Origin: Verrucomicrobiaceae bacterium
GTDB lineage: Bacteria > Verrucomicrobiota > Verrucomicrobiia > Verrucomicrobiales > Verrucomicrobiaceae
NCBI GenBank assembly: GCA_019694165.1
Contig: JAIBCL010000014.1
Span: 62,001-126,000 of the forward strand
DNA: 64,000 nt
Direction: 5' to 3'
Shown: positions 36,739 to 45,365 of the stretch, one piece after another
Layout: each line of letters opens with the position of its first letter
Position numbering within the stretch: position 1 is the stretch's first letter
Program-made: the position numbers and the translations under genes
The notes under the pieces: generated by a model
Told to the model about the DNA's origin: nothing
What the model saw: the letters and a program-made list of their open reading frames with translations, nothing else
Databases searched by the model: none

Positions 36739-39063
36739 GTGCGCCGCCTTATGGCGCTCACGGCGTGTGCCGTCGCGCTCGCGTGCCCGGCATCGCGCGC
36801 AGCGTCCGCCCACCCCGGCGCGGTCATTTACAAGAAACTCTGCGCCGAATGCCACGGCGATCGCGGACAGGGCGTGGAAGACGAATACGACGATCCGCTC
36901 GCCGGCGAAAAATCCCTCGATGCTCTCGCGCGCTACATCGAGCGCACGATGCCGGACGATGATCCGAAGAAGTGCGTGGGCGAGGACGCCCGACAGGTGG
37001 CGGCCTACATTTACGATGCGTTTTACTCGCCCGAGGCGCAGGCGCGGCTGCATCCGCCGCAAAAAGACCTGGGCAGGCTGACGACAGATCAGTTCCGCAA
37101 CAGCGTGATGGACGTGATGGCGCGCTTTCGCATGGGACCGGGGTTCGACCGGCCCGTTGGCGGCGAGCCGGGGCTGAAGGCGACGTTTCGGGGCGTGGCG
37201 CTGCCAAAGCCCGGCGACAAGCCCGAGGACACGACGCCGAAGAAAGGCATCAAGGCGAAGCGACCGAACAAGACGATCGAGCGCACAGAGCCCGTGGTCG
37301 CGTTTCACTGGGGTGCGGACAGTCCGGTGAAGGACGTGCTGGAGGCGGAGCAGTTTCAAAATCGCTTCGAGGGCTGCGTGATCGCGGAAGAGACGGGCAT
37401 GTATGAATTCGCGGTGAAGAGCGAGAACGGCTTCCGCCTGTGGATCAATGACACGGACGAGGGTCACGCCCTGCTCGACGGCTGGGTGAGCGCCGGCCCC
37501 CAGGTGCGCGAGGAGAGAAAGAGCATCTTCCTCATCGGCGGCCGCGCCTTCCGGCTGGTGTTGGAGCATTTCAAATTCAAGGAGCAGTCCTCGTCCATCG
37601 AGCTGTGGTGGAAGCCGCCGCATGGCGTGAAGGAGCTGATCCCGGCGCACGCGCTGCGCACGGAGCGGCCGCGGGAGCTGATGATCGTAAAGACCGAGTT
37701 CCCGCCCGATGACAGCAGCGGCGGCTACGCGCGCGGCACCACGATTTCCAAGGCTTGGGATCAGGCCGTGACCGATGCAGCCATCTCGACCGCCGAACAT
37801 GTGGCGGACAATCTCGACGAACTCGCGCAGACGAAGGCCGGCGCGCCGGATCGTGCGGAGAAGCTGCGCAAGTTTGCGCGGGAGTTTGTCGCCACCGCGT
37901 TTCGTCGTCCGCTGAGTGACGAAATGCAGGACGCGTTCGTCGAGTCGCAATTCAGGGCGGCAAAGACAACTGAAACTGCGGTCAAGCGCGTGGTGATGCT
38001 GGCGCTCAAGGCGCCCGAATTCCTCTACCCAAACCTGCGCGAGAAGGAGGGCGTGAAGTCCGACGGGTTCGACGTGGCCTCGCGTCTCGCGCTCACGTTG
38101 TGGGACTCCGTGCCTGACAAGCGGCTCGCGCAAGCCGCCGCAGATGGAAAGCTGGGCACGCGCGACCAGGCAAGGGCGGAAGCGCAGCGCATGATCACCG
38201 ACTCCCGGGCGAAGGCGAAGATGCACGGCTTTTTTTACAAGTGGCTCGAGTTCGAGCGCGCGGAGGGCACGTCGAAGGATCCGAAGGTGTTCCCCGATTT
38301 CACGCCCGAGATGCTGGCCGATCTGCGCGGGTCATTGATGCAGTTCATCGACCAGGTGGTGTGGAGCGGAAAGTCCGACTACCGGGAGCTGTTGCAGGCC
38401 GATTACCTCCTGCTCAATGAGCGCCTCGGCAAATTCTACGGCAAGCCGGTGAAGGGCGATGAATTCCAGCGCGTGAGCTTCGACCCGAAGCAGCGTGCCG
38501 GCGTCGTGACGCATCCCTATCTCCTGGCTTCGCTCGCCTACACGAAGCAATCGTCACCCATACACCGCGGTGTCTTCCTCACGCGGAACATCGTCGGCAT
38601 GTCGCTCAAGCCGCCGATGAAGGCCGTGATCTTCGAGGACAGTCATTTCAACCCTGCGCTGACCATGCGCGAGAAGATCACGGAACTGACGCGGAGCGGA
38701 GGCTGCATGGCATGTCATCGGATGATCAATCCGCTCGGCTTCAGCCTGGAGAACTTCGACGCCGTCGGCCGCTGGCGCATGAAGGACAACAACAAGCCTG
38801 TCAACGCAGTGACCGACTTTGCCACCGACGAGGGCAAGACCGTCCACCTCACGGGTCCGCGCGACATCGTGAACTATGTGGCGGACAATCCAAGCGGCCA
38901 CCGCGCATTCATCCGCCATCTGTTTCACCATTTCGTCAAACAGGAGCCAATGGCTTACGGGGTCCCCACGCTCGACAATCTCCAGCGCGACTTCGCCGCG
39001 AACGGCTGCAACATCCAGCGACTGCTGGTGGAAGTCGCCGTCACGGCCGGCGAGGTGAAATAG
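36739..39063 (+). CDS. Exported cytochrome c / PA14 / DUF1592-type protein
   Basis: The protein of about 774 residues begins with a signal peptide (RRLMALTACAVALACPASRA). Next come a class-I cytochrome c domain with CAECH (residues 35-39), a PA14-like domain (about 190-310, with ETGMYEFAVKSENGFRLWIND), and the DUF1587/1592/1588/1585 tail. The tail carries FVATAFRRPLSD, RRNIV-type segments, GGCMACHRMINPLGFSLENF and a C-terminal helix. The second CxxCH (CMACH) is typical of this family. Such proteins are abundant in Planctomycetes and Verrucomicrobia and are thought to act in periplasmic redox or polysaccharide-related processes; the exact reaction is unknown. The usual DUF1552 partner is not next to it. 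The GTG start is chosen for its RR-rich n-region; ATG at 36751 is also possible. Confidence 0.85.
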   Translation: MRRLMALTACAVALACPASRAASAHPGAVIYKKLCAECHGDRGQGVEDEYDDPLAGEKSLDALARYIERTMPDDDPKKCVGEDARQVAAYIYDAFYSPEAQARLHPPQKDLGRLTTDQFRNSVMDVMARFRMGPGFDRPVGGEPGLKATFRGVALPKPGDKPEDTTPKKGIKAKRPNKTIERTEPVVAFHWGADSPVKDVLEAEQFQNRFEGCVIAEETGMYEFAVKSENGFRLWINDTDEGHALLDGWVSAGPQVREERKSIFLIGGRAFRLVLEHFKFKEQSSSIELWWKPPHGVKELIPAHALRTERPRELMIVKTEFPPDDSSGGYARGTTISKAWDQAVTDAAISTAEHVADNLDELAQTKAGAPDRAEKLRKFAREFVATAFRRPLSDEMQDAFVESQFRAAKTTETAVKRVVMLALKAPEFLYPNLREKEGVKSDGFDVASRLALTLWDSVPDKRLAQAAADGKLGTRDQARAEAQRMITDSRAKAKMHGFFYKWLEFERAEGTSKDPKVFPDFTPEMLADLRGSLMQFIDQVVWSGKSDYRELLQADYLLLNERLGKFYGKPVKGDEFQRVSFDPKQRAGVVTHPYLLASLAYTKQSSPIHRGVFLTRNIVGMSLKPPMKAVIFEDSHFNPALTMREKITELTRSGGCMACHRMINPLGFSLENFDAVGRWRMKDNNKPVNAVTDFATDEGKTVHLTGPRDIVNYVADNPSGHRAFIRHLFHHFVKQEPMAYGVPTLDNLQRDFAANGCNIQRLLVEVAVTAGEVK

Positions 39064-39298
39064 GCGGCAGGTTCCGGGTAGTCTGGGAAAACTTAACCCT
39101 GCGGCTGCCAGCAGACGGAGGACCCATCCGGAGCGGTGCGCGGTAGCGGGACAGAACAAAATCGGGCTTGCTGGGCCTTGATATTATGGTTATTATAATA
39201 AATTCACTCGATTTACAATTGACCCACCCGGTGCCTACACCCTCCGCAAGTCACCGACAGCATCAATCCTCCGACCCATCCAACAAATCCCAGCCTCC
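39064..39298 (+). promoter_or_regulatory. AT-rich leader upstream of the signalling operon
   Basis: The 235-base gap contains a sharply AT-rich segment at 39179-39220, with TTATTATAATAA as a perfect palindrome (about 39193-39204). Several overlapping -10-like hexamers (TATAAT, TTATAA) can be placed there, but I could not fix a convincing -35 partner. It is the only obvious site from which the three-gene operon starting at 39299 could be transcribed. Confidence 0.4.
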
Positions 39299-39781
39299 AT
39301 GGACCGACTGTTCATCATCTTCGCTTTTGCGTCCATGTGGGCGGCAGGCTCACCACTTACGCGTGCGGAGGAAGCATTGGCTGTGGTGGTCAACAAGGCC
39401 AATGGCGTGGAGAATCTGACGCTGCCCGAACTCCGCAAACTCTGCCTTGGTGAATCGAACCGCTGGGATGGAGGCAAGCGGGTGACCGTGGTCCTGCGTG
39501 ATCCCGGCCAGGAGGAGCGCGCCGCCGTACTGCGCCAGGTGTACGGTATGAGCGAGGACGAGCTGGCTCGGCATTTTCCCCAGGGCGAATCCTCCAAGAG
39601 GATGCAATTCGCGCCGAAGAAGCTCTCCACGGCGGGAGGCGTGCAGCGTTTCATTTTCAACGTGCCAGGTGCCATCGGCTTCGTGCGGGTGTCGGAGGTG
39701 GCCTCGAGCGTGAAAACCGTGCGGGTGAACGGATGCTCACCCGGAGATGCGGACTATCCGCTGAAGCTCGCCGCCCGATGA
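39299..39781 (+). CDS. Periplasmic PstS-like single-domain binding protein
   Basis: The protein of 160 residues has a signal peptide (FIIFAFASMWAAGSPLTRAE). It resembles the short PBP-like domain seen in PstS-related proteins: AVVVNKANGVENLTLPELRKL, an LGESNRWDGGKRVTVVLRDP segment, and GGVQRFIFNVPGAIGFVRVS. Full PstS proteins are about twice as long, so this is a half-size version that may bind an anion or act as a sensor accessory. Its stop overlaps the start of the histidine kinase gene by four bases (ATGA), which strongly suggests that it feeds a signal to that kinase. Confidence 0.8.
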   Translation: MDRLFIIFAFASMWAAGSPLTRAEEALAVVVNKANGVENLTLPELRKLCLGESNRWDGGKRVTVVLRDPGQEERAAVLRQVYGMSEDELARHFPQGESSKRMQFAPKKLSTAGGVQRFIFNVPGAIGFVRVSEVASSVKTVRVNGCSPGDADYPLKLAAR

Positions 39782-41796
39782 AGCCGTCTGCACGCCTGCC
39801 GCTTTTCACCATCGGCATGATCGCGATCAATGTGTTCGCGGTCTGCGTGGCGGTGATCCAGTTTCTCGACATCTACGATTCGCTCGAGAACTCGCGGTTG
39901 AACTACACCGAAGCCGCGCACGGCCTGGACATCATCGGCGACATGCAATACCAGACGCAGGAGGCGCGCCGCACGCTGCTCTACGCCCTGGCCACCGATG
40001 ACAGCAACCTGCAGGTCATGCACGCAGACCAGTCGCGCGCGGCGGATGCCGAGGTGGCCGGGCTGCTCGACCAATACGAGGGACTCATGGCCGGCGTGCG
40101 CGAGGGTGCGGCGGTGGAGAAACTCTCGCAGGACTGGGCGCGGTTCCTCATCCTGCGGGACGAACTCATCACCACCATGCTGGAGGGTGATGCACGCACC
40201 GCCGTGGCGCGCGATCAAAAGGAGGGCGTGCCTGCCTTCAACGCAGTGCGCATGGATCTCGAGATGATGAAGAGTCTGCTCAAGCAAAATGCCGGCGAGC
40301 TGCTCGAGCGCGCGGGCAGCTTCCAGCACGCGCTGTTGCGCATGGCATTCCTGCTCGGGACGCTGGCGGTGATAGCGGGCGTGTCCGTTGTGATGGTGCA
40401 GAGCCGCTCGAAGGTTGATACGCTCCGCGCCTCCGAGGCGCGCCTGAAGGAAGACTTTGAGCGCGTGCGCGCCGAGGAGCACGCCATCGCCGAGCTGCTC
40501 TCCGCCGTGCTGCGCGCCGCCACCGAGTACTCCATCATCGGCACCGATCCCGACGGTTTCATCAGCGTGTTCAACCGCGGCGCCCAACTGCTCCTCGGCT
40601 ACGAAGGCGAGGAAGTGCTCGAAGTGTTCAAGCCGGACGCCTTTCACGACCCGGTGGAGATCGCGGCGCGGGCGGCCGTTCTCGGGATGGCGCCGGGCTT
40701 CGATGTGCTGGTCGCCGCCGCCCGGGAAGGCGAGGCCGAGACCCGCGAGTGGACCTATGTGCGCAAGGACGGCAGCCGGGTGCCCGTCACCGTCACAGTC
40801 ACAGCCATGCGCGATCCAGAGGGCGTGCTGCTCGGCTTCATCGCCATCGCCGCCGACATCAGCGCGCGTTTACATGCTGATGCCGAGTTGCGCGAGCTGC
40901 ATGAGAAGCTGCTGCTGACCTCGCGTCAGGCCGGCATGGCCGAGGTGGCCACCGGCGTGCTCCACAATGTGGGCAACGTGCTCAACAGCGTGAACGTCTC
41001 CGGCAATCTCATCAACGAGCGGCTCCGCGCCTCGAAGGTGGCGGACCTCGCCCGCGTCGCCCGTTTCATCGACGAGCACCGCGCGGACTTCGCCGGGTTC
41101 GTCACGCGCGATCCGCGCGGCGTCATGATCCCGGAGCTGGTGTCCAGGGTGAGCGCCGCACTCCTCGCCGAGCGCGACGCGCTCGTCTCCGAGGTGGAGT
41201 GTGTGACGAAGAACATCGGTCACATCAAGGAAATCGTCTCCATGCAGCAGAGCTTCGCGCGGATGGGCGGCCATGTGGAGATGAAATCCGTCGAATCGCT
41301 CATCGAAGACGCCGTGCAGATCAATTCCGCCTCTCTCACCCGCCATCACATCAAGATCGTCAAGGAGTACGAGCCGGTGCCGGACGTGCTCATCGACACT
41401 CACAAGGTGCTGCAAATTCTCGTCAATCTCATACGCAACGCCAAGCAGGCGCTCGAATCGACCGATCCCGAGGCGAGGCGCATCGTGCTGCGCATCGCGA
41501 GGAAAGGGGACAAAATCATCGTCATTCAGGTCAAGGACACGGGCATGGGCATCGAGCCGGGCAATCTCAAGCACATCTTCTCCCAGGGCTTTACCACGAA
41601 GAAAAACGGTCACGGTTTTGGCCTGCACAGCGGCGCGCTCGCCGCACAGGAGATGGGAGGCACCCTTCGGGCTGACAGTCCGGGACCCGGCAAAGGCGCC
41701 GTCTTCACCCTGGAGATACCGGTCACACTTCCGCCGCCGGTCACCGGACTCCGCAATGCCGGCGACACCGTCTCCGAGCCGGCACTTGCCGCGTGA
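39778..41796 (+). CDS. Membrane sensor histidine kinase with PAS domain
   Basis: The protein of 672 residues starts MKPSARLPLFTIGMIAINVF. Two transmembrane segments (about residues 8-28 and 183-205) bracket a helical periplasmic domain of about 155 residues resembling a four-helix-bundle sensor. A PAS domain follows (about 235-355; EYSIIGTDPDGFISVFNRGA), then a divergent dimerisation/phosphoacceptor helix with GVLHNVGNVLNSV (His near 395), in place of the common HE[ILF] box. The HATPase domain has N (NLIRNAKQAL), G1 (DTGMGIEPGN) and G2 (GHGFGLHSGALAAQ) boxes. It is translationally coupled to the PstS-like gene, so the periplasmic protein probably modulates it. Confidence 0.9.
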   Translation: MKPSARLPLFTIGMIAINVFAVCVAVIQFLDIYDSLENSRLNYTEAAHGLDIIGDMQYQTQEARRTLLYALATDDSNLQVMHADQSRAADAEVAGLLDQYEGLMAGVREGAAVEKLSQDWARFLILRDELITTMLEGDARTAVARDQKEGVPAFNAVRMDLEMMKSLLKQNAGELLERAGSFQHALLRMAFLLGTLAVIAGVSVVMVQSRSKVDTLRASEARLKEDFERVRAEEHAIAELLSAVLRAATEYSIIGTDPDGFISVFNRGAQLLLGYEGEEVLEVFKPDAFHDPVEIAARAAVLGMAPGFDVLVAAAREGEAETREWTYVRKDGSRVPVTVTVTAMRDPEGVLLGFIAIAADISARLHADAELRELHEKLLLTSRQAGMAEVATGVLHNVGNVLNSVNVSGNLINERLRASKVADLARVARFIDEHRADFAGFVTRDPRGVMIPELVSRVSAALLAERDALVSEVECVTKNIGHIKEIVSMQQSFARMGGHVEMKSVESLIEDAVQINSASLTRHHIKIVKEYEPVPDVLIDTHKVLQILVNLIRNAKQALESTDPEARRIVLRIARKGDKIIVIQVKDTGMGIEPGNLKHIFSQGFTTKKNGHGFGLHSGALAAQEMGGTLRADSPGPGKGAVFTLEIPVTLPPPVTGLRNAGDTVSEPALAA

Positions 41797-41815
41797 TTTT
41801 CCAACCGACGACGCC

Positions 41816-43987
41816 ATGCACACCGCCACCGACTCGCACTCCAGCCACCGGATTCTCCTCGTGGATGACAATCCGGCGATTCACGAGGACTTCCGCAAGA
41901 TCCTGCAGGCTGCGCCGCCCGAGGACTCCGCCCTCGACGATGTGATGGCGTCCGTTTTCGGCGAGCGGCCGCGGGCCGCCTCCAGGCACGCGGACTTCGA
42001 GATCGATTCCGCGCATCAGGGCGAGGAGGCGCTCGGGCGCGTGGTGCAGTCCATCGAGGAAGGCCGGCCGTACGCGATGGCGTTCGTTGACATGCGCATG
42101 CCTCCGGGCTGGGATGGCGTGGAGACCATCACGCGCATCTGGGAGAAGGACGCGTCCATCCAGATCGTCATCTGCACGGCGTACTCGGATTACTCGTGGC
42201 AGGAAATCGTCACGCAGCTCGGCAATTCAGACCGGCTTGTAATTCTCAAGAAGCCCTTCGACAGCATCGAGGTGCTTCAGCTCGCGCACGCGATGACGAA
42301 GAAGTGGCTCGTCACCCGCCAGGCCGGACAGAAGCTCGACGAACTCGACCGCCTCGTGCACGAGCAGACCGAACAGCTCCGCGCCAGCAACAAGAAGCTC
42401 CTCGCCGAGATGGCAGAGCGTGAGCTTGCGGAGAAGGCACTGCGCATTTCCGAGGAGCGCATCACCAAGGGCTTCGACGCCTGCCCCCTGCCCATCGCCA
42501 TCCTGCGTCTGCACGATCACACCTGCGTGGAGATGAACCGCGCTTTTGTGGAGGCCACGGGTTACTCGCGTGAAGAACTGATCGACCGCTCGCCTTGGAA
42601 CGCGGGCCTGAGCCTCGATGCAAAATCACGCCTCGATGCCATGGGCCGCATCGCCGAAGGCCGCTCCGTGCATCAGCAGGGATGCAGGATCATCTCCAAG
42701 GCGGGAGACGACCGTGCCGCACTCCTCTGGCTCGAGCCCTTCGATCTCGCCACCGGGCCGCACCTGCTGGCCATCGTGCAGGACGTCTCCGAGCAGCACC
42801 GCCTCGAGTCTCAACTCCGTCAGGCACAGAAAGTGGAGGCCGTGGGCCATCTCGCCGCGGGTGTGGCGCACGACTTGAACAATCTGCTCACCGTGATTCT
42901 CGGGCACACGAGCCTGCAGATGGAGCGCCCGGGCCTTGATGGCGGAACGCAGGCCGCGCTCGGTGAAGTAAAGGGCGCGGGCGAGCGCGCCGCCGCGCTC
43001 ATCCGCCAGTTGCTCGCGTTCAGCCGCAAGCAGGTGATGTGCAAGCGCGCGGTGGTTCTCTCCAGCGTGATTTCGAACGTGCAGGCGATGCTGCGCCGCC
43101 TCATCCCCGAAAACATTGATTTGAGCATCCAATCCCCTCCCCTGCTCCCGCCCGTGCACGCCGACGTGTGCAATCTGGAGCAGGTCCTGGTCAATCTCGT
43201 GGTCAATGCGCGCGATGCCATGCCGGACGGCGGCGTGATCGCCGTCCGCACCGGCGAGGTGCAACTCGACGCCTCCGCCGCCGCGCGCCATCCCGATGCC
43301 CGGCCCGGCCACTTCGTACGCCTCATCGTCACCGACACGGGCACCGGTATGGATGAAGAGACAATGGCAAAGGTCTTCGAACCATTCTTCACCACCAAGG
43401 AAGTGGGAAAGGGTACCGGCATGGGGCTGGCCACCGTCGTCGGCATCGTCAATCAGCACCAAGGCTGGATCGAAGTCCGCAGCGCAGTCGGTCGCGGCAC
43501 CACCTTCGAGGTTTTCCTGCCGGTGACGGAGCAGCAGGTCGAGCCCCGCCCCCAGGCCGTCCGCACCGATGCCGTCAGCGAGGGCCGGGAGATCATTCTC
43601 GTCGTCGAGGACGATCCGAACGTCCGCTCACTCGCGCGCTGCGTGCTCGAGGCCGCCGGCCACCGCGTTCTCGAGGCGGCTGACGGCATCCAGGCCGTCG
43701 CCCTGTGGAGGACGTTCGAGGACCGCATCGACATCCTGCTCACCGACATGGTCATGCCCGGCGGCCTCTCCGGCTGCGATGTGGCCGAACGCTTCCGCGC
43801 CGAGCGGCCCGAGGGAAAAATCCTCTACAGCAGCGGTTACAGCGTGGAGCTTTTCGCCGACGATCTGGACCTGCGCGAGGGGGTGAACTACCTGCCGAAA
43901 CCCTACTTCGCCCACCAACTCACCTCCGCCATCGCCCGCGCTCGGGCGAGTGATGCACCGGCGGGCTGCGTCTCAGCCGCCGCATGA
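41816..43987 (+). CDS. Hybrid histidine kinase, REC-PAS-HisKA-HATPase-REC
   Basis: The protein of 723 residues is soluble. An N-terminal receiver domain (residues 12-150) has Asp92 in [12 protein letters not shown] and Lys145 in LKKPF. A coiled linker and PAS domain (about 210-325) are followed by HisKA with His352 ([15 protein letters not shown]), HATPase with [10 protein letters not shown] and DTGTGM, and a C-terminal receiver with Asp644 ([10 protein letters not shown]). It starts 19 bases after the membrane kinase gene. A plausible flow is membrane kinase, then N-terminal REC, then autokinase, then C-terminal REC. No DNA-binding output domain exists in the operon, so the final output must be elsewhere. 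Confidence 0.93.
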   Translation: MHTATDSHSSHRILLVDDNPAIHEDFRKILQAAPPEDSALDDVMASVFGERPRAASRHADFEIDSAHQGEEALGRVVQSIEEGRPYAMAFVDMRMPPGWDGVETITRIWEKDASIQIVICTAYSDYSWQEIVTQLGNSDRLVILKKPFDSIEVLQLAHAMTKKWLVTRQAGQKLDELDRLVHEQTEQLRASNKKLLAEMAERELAEKALRISEERITKGFDACPLPIAILRLHDHTCVEMNRAFVEATGYSREELIDRSPWNAGLSLDAKSRLDAMGRIAEGRSVHQQGCRIISKAGDDRAALLWLEPFDLATGPHLLAIVQDVSEQHRLESQLRQAQKVEAVGHLAAGVAHDLNNLLTVILGHTSLQMERPGLDGGTQAALGEVKGAGERAAALIRQLLAFSRKQVMCKRAVVLSSVISNVQAMLRRLIPENIDLSIQSPPLLPPVHADVCNLEQVLVNLVVNARDAMPDGGVIAVRTGEVQLDASAAARHPDARPGHFVRLIVTDTGTGMDEETMAKVFEPFFTTKEVGKGTGMGLATVVGIVNQHQGWIEVRSAVGRGTTFEVFLPVTEQQVEPRPQAVRTDAVSEGREIILVVEDDPNVRSLARCVLEAAGHRVLEAADGIQAVALWRTFEDRIDILLTDMVMPGGLSGCDVAERFRAERPEGKILYSSGYSVELFADDLDLREGVNYLPKPYFAHQLTSAIARARASDAPAGCVSAAA

Positions 43988-44010
43988 GCCACCGCCCCCG
44001 GACGCTCAAC

Positions 44011-44034
44011 GCTCACGCAAACAAATGCGTGAGC
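44011..44034. terminator. Hairpin at the convergent end of two operons
   Basis: GCTCACGCA (44011-44019) pairs with TGCGTGAGC (44026-44034) around six bases. It spans the last codons of the minus-strand DUF1501 gene and lies 24 bases after the hybrid kinase stop. There is no U-tract, so termination by this element alone is doubtful. Confidence 0.35.
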
Positions 44035-45314
44035 GGCTGGCCCTTGTCGGCCACGGTGAAAGGACGCCTGCTTGGCGAGTAGATCACTTGGTCGAGCGGC
44101 AGGCCCAGCGCATATCCAATCGTCGCATTGAACTCGGGCACGCCGACCTTGTCCTCGGCCACTCCCGAGCCGTCCTCGGTCGTCTTGCCGTATTTGATGC
44201 CGCCTTTGATGCCGCCGCCAAACATGACGGTGCTGAAAACCGGATAGTGATCCCGGCCCTGGTTCTGATTGATCTTCGGCGTGCGGCCAAACTCCGAGGT
44301 GACGACGACCATCGTGCTCCCTAGCAGACCGCGACGCTCAAGGTCGCCGAGCAGCGCGCCGAGCGCGGTATCAAGCGTGTCGCAGAGACGCGGGGTGTTG
44401 ATGAAGTTCGCCACATGAGTGTCCCAGCTTCCGAGACTCACTTCCACGAAGCGCACGCCGTGCTCGACGAGACGGCGGGCAAGCAGGCAGCCCTGGCCGA
44501 AGGTGTCCTTGCCATAGGCCTTGCGCAGATCGTCAGGTTCCTGGCTGATGTCAAAGGCGCGCAGGTCCTCGCTGCGCATCAGGCGCACGGCATCGTCATA
44601 CGAGTCCGCGTAGGCCTTCACATTGCGCGTGTCGAATTGATGCTGGAACTCGGCGTCGAGTCCCTGCGAGATTTCGCGGCGCAGTGCGAAGCGATCTTCC
44701 GTCACGCCTTTCTGCGGCTTCACATTCTGCAGTCCGGCTTCGGGATTGTTCACCATGAGCGGACCGTGCTTCTTGGCCAAGAATCCAGCGCCGGGATGAC
44801 GACTGTCGTTGCCGACGTACACATACGGCGGCAGAGCGGGATTGCCCGGCCCTTGGAACATGCTGAGCCATGCGCCCATGCCCGGATGTTTGATCGTGCT
44901 GCGCGGGCCGAAGCTCGTGTGCATGAAGTAGTTCGCCGGCTCGTGGGCCGCCGTGTTCGTGGCCATCGAATTGATCACGCACGCGTGGTGCATGAACTTC
45001 GCCGTCCGCGGCAGGTACTCGCTGATCTGCACCCCATCGGCGCTCGTTTTGATCGCCTTGGTGGCACCCATCACGGTCTTGTTCTCCGGCTTGGGATCCC
45101 AGGTGTCGAGGTGGCTCTGGCCGCCGCTCATGTAGAGAAAAATCACATTGCGAGCCGTGGGCACCTGCTTGGCAGTGGCGGAGCCTTCACCGACGGCGAA
45201 CGCCTTTCCGGTGAAAAAGTGCTCCGTCACCGGCATCAATCCGACGCCCAGCGCGGTCTTGGCGATGCCCGCCATGAACTGGCGGCGCTGAAGTTCGTTG
45301 TTCAAAGGGTTCAT
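44013..45314 (-). CDS. DUF1501 family exported protein (sulfatase-like fold)
   Basis: The protein of 433 residues has a twin-arginine-like leader (LQRRQFMAGIAKTALGVGLM). The DUF1501 signatures are NVIFLYMSGGQSHLDTWDPK, the AHEPANYFMHTSFGPRS region, VEVSLGSWDTH, and VVTSEFGRTPKINQNQGRDHY near the C-terminus. DUF1501 proteins share the alkaline-phosphatase/sulfatase superfamily layout, and the D, H and GRDH residues are consistent with a metal-binding site; the substrate is unknown. It lies 51 bases downstream of a DUF1549/1553 gene, the standard pairing in this phylum. Confidence 0.92.
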   Translation of the reverse strand: MNPLNNELQRRQFMAGIAKTALGVGLMPVTEHFFTGKAFAVGEGSATAKQVPTARNVIFLYMSGGQSHLDTWDPKPENKTVMGATKAIKTSADGVQISEYLPRTAKFMHHACVINSMATNTAAHEPANYFMHTSFGPRSTIKHPGMGAWLSMFQGPGNPALPPYVYVGNDSRHPGAGFLAKKHGPLMVNNPEAGLQNVKPQKGVTEDRFALRREISQGLDAEFQHQFDTRNVKAYADSYDDAVRLMRSEDLRAFDISQEPDDLRKAYGKDTFGQGCLLARRLVEHGVRFVEVSLGSWDTHVANFINTPRLCDTLDTALGALLGDLERRGLLGSTMVVVTSEFGRTPKINQNQGRDHYPVFSTVMFGGGIKGGIKYGKTTEDGSGVAEDKVGVPEFNATIGYALGLPLDQVIYSPSRRPFTVADKGQPLTHLFA

Positions 45315-45365
45315 GGTGTTGTCGGTTTTGGGTTTCGTGAATTCGTTTCTCTGCGCTGCGCTGCG

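Noticed and set aside
36547-38226. Upstream extension of the NdpA-like frame, 560 codons
   Set aside because: It is antisense to the cytochrome c/PA14 gene and has an Arg/His/Leu-rich composition. The family N-terminus is at 36546.
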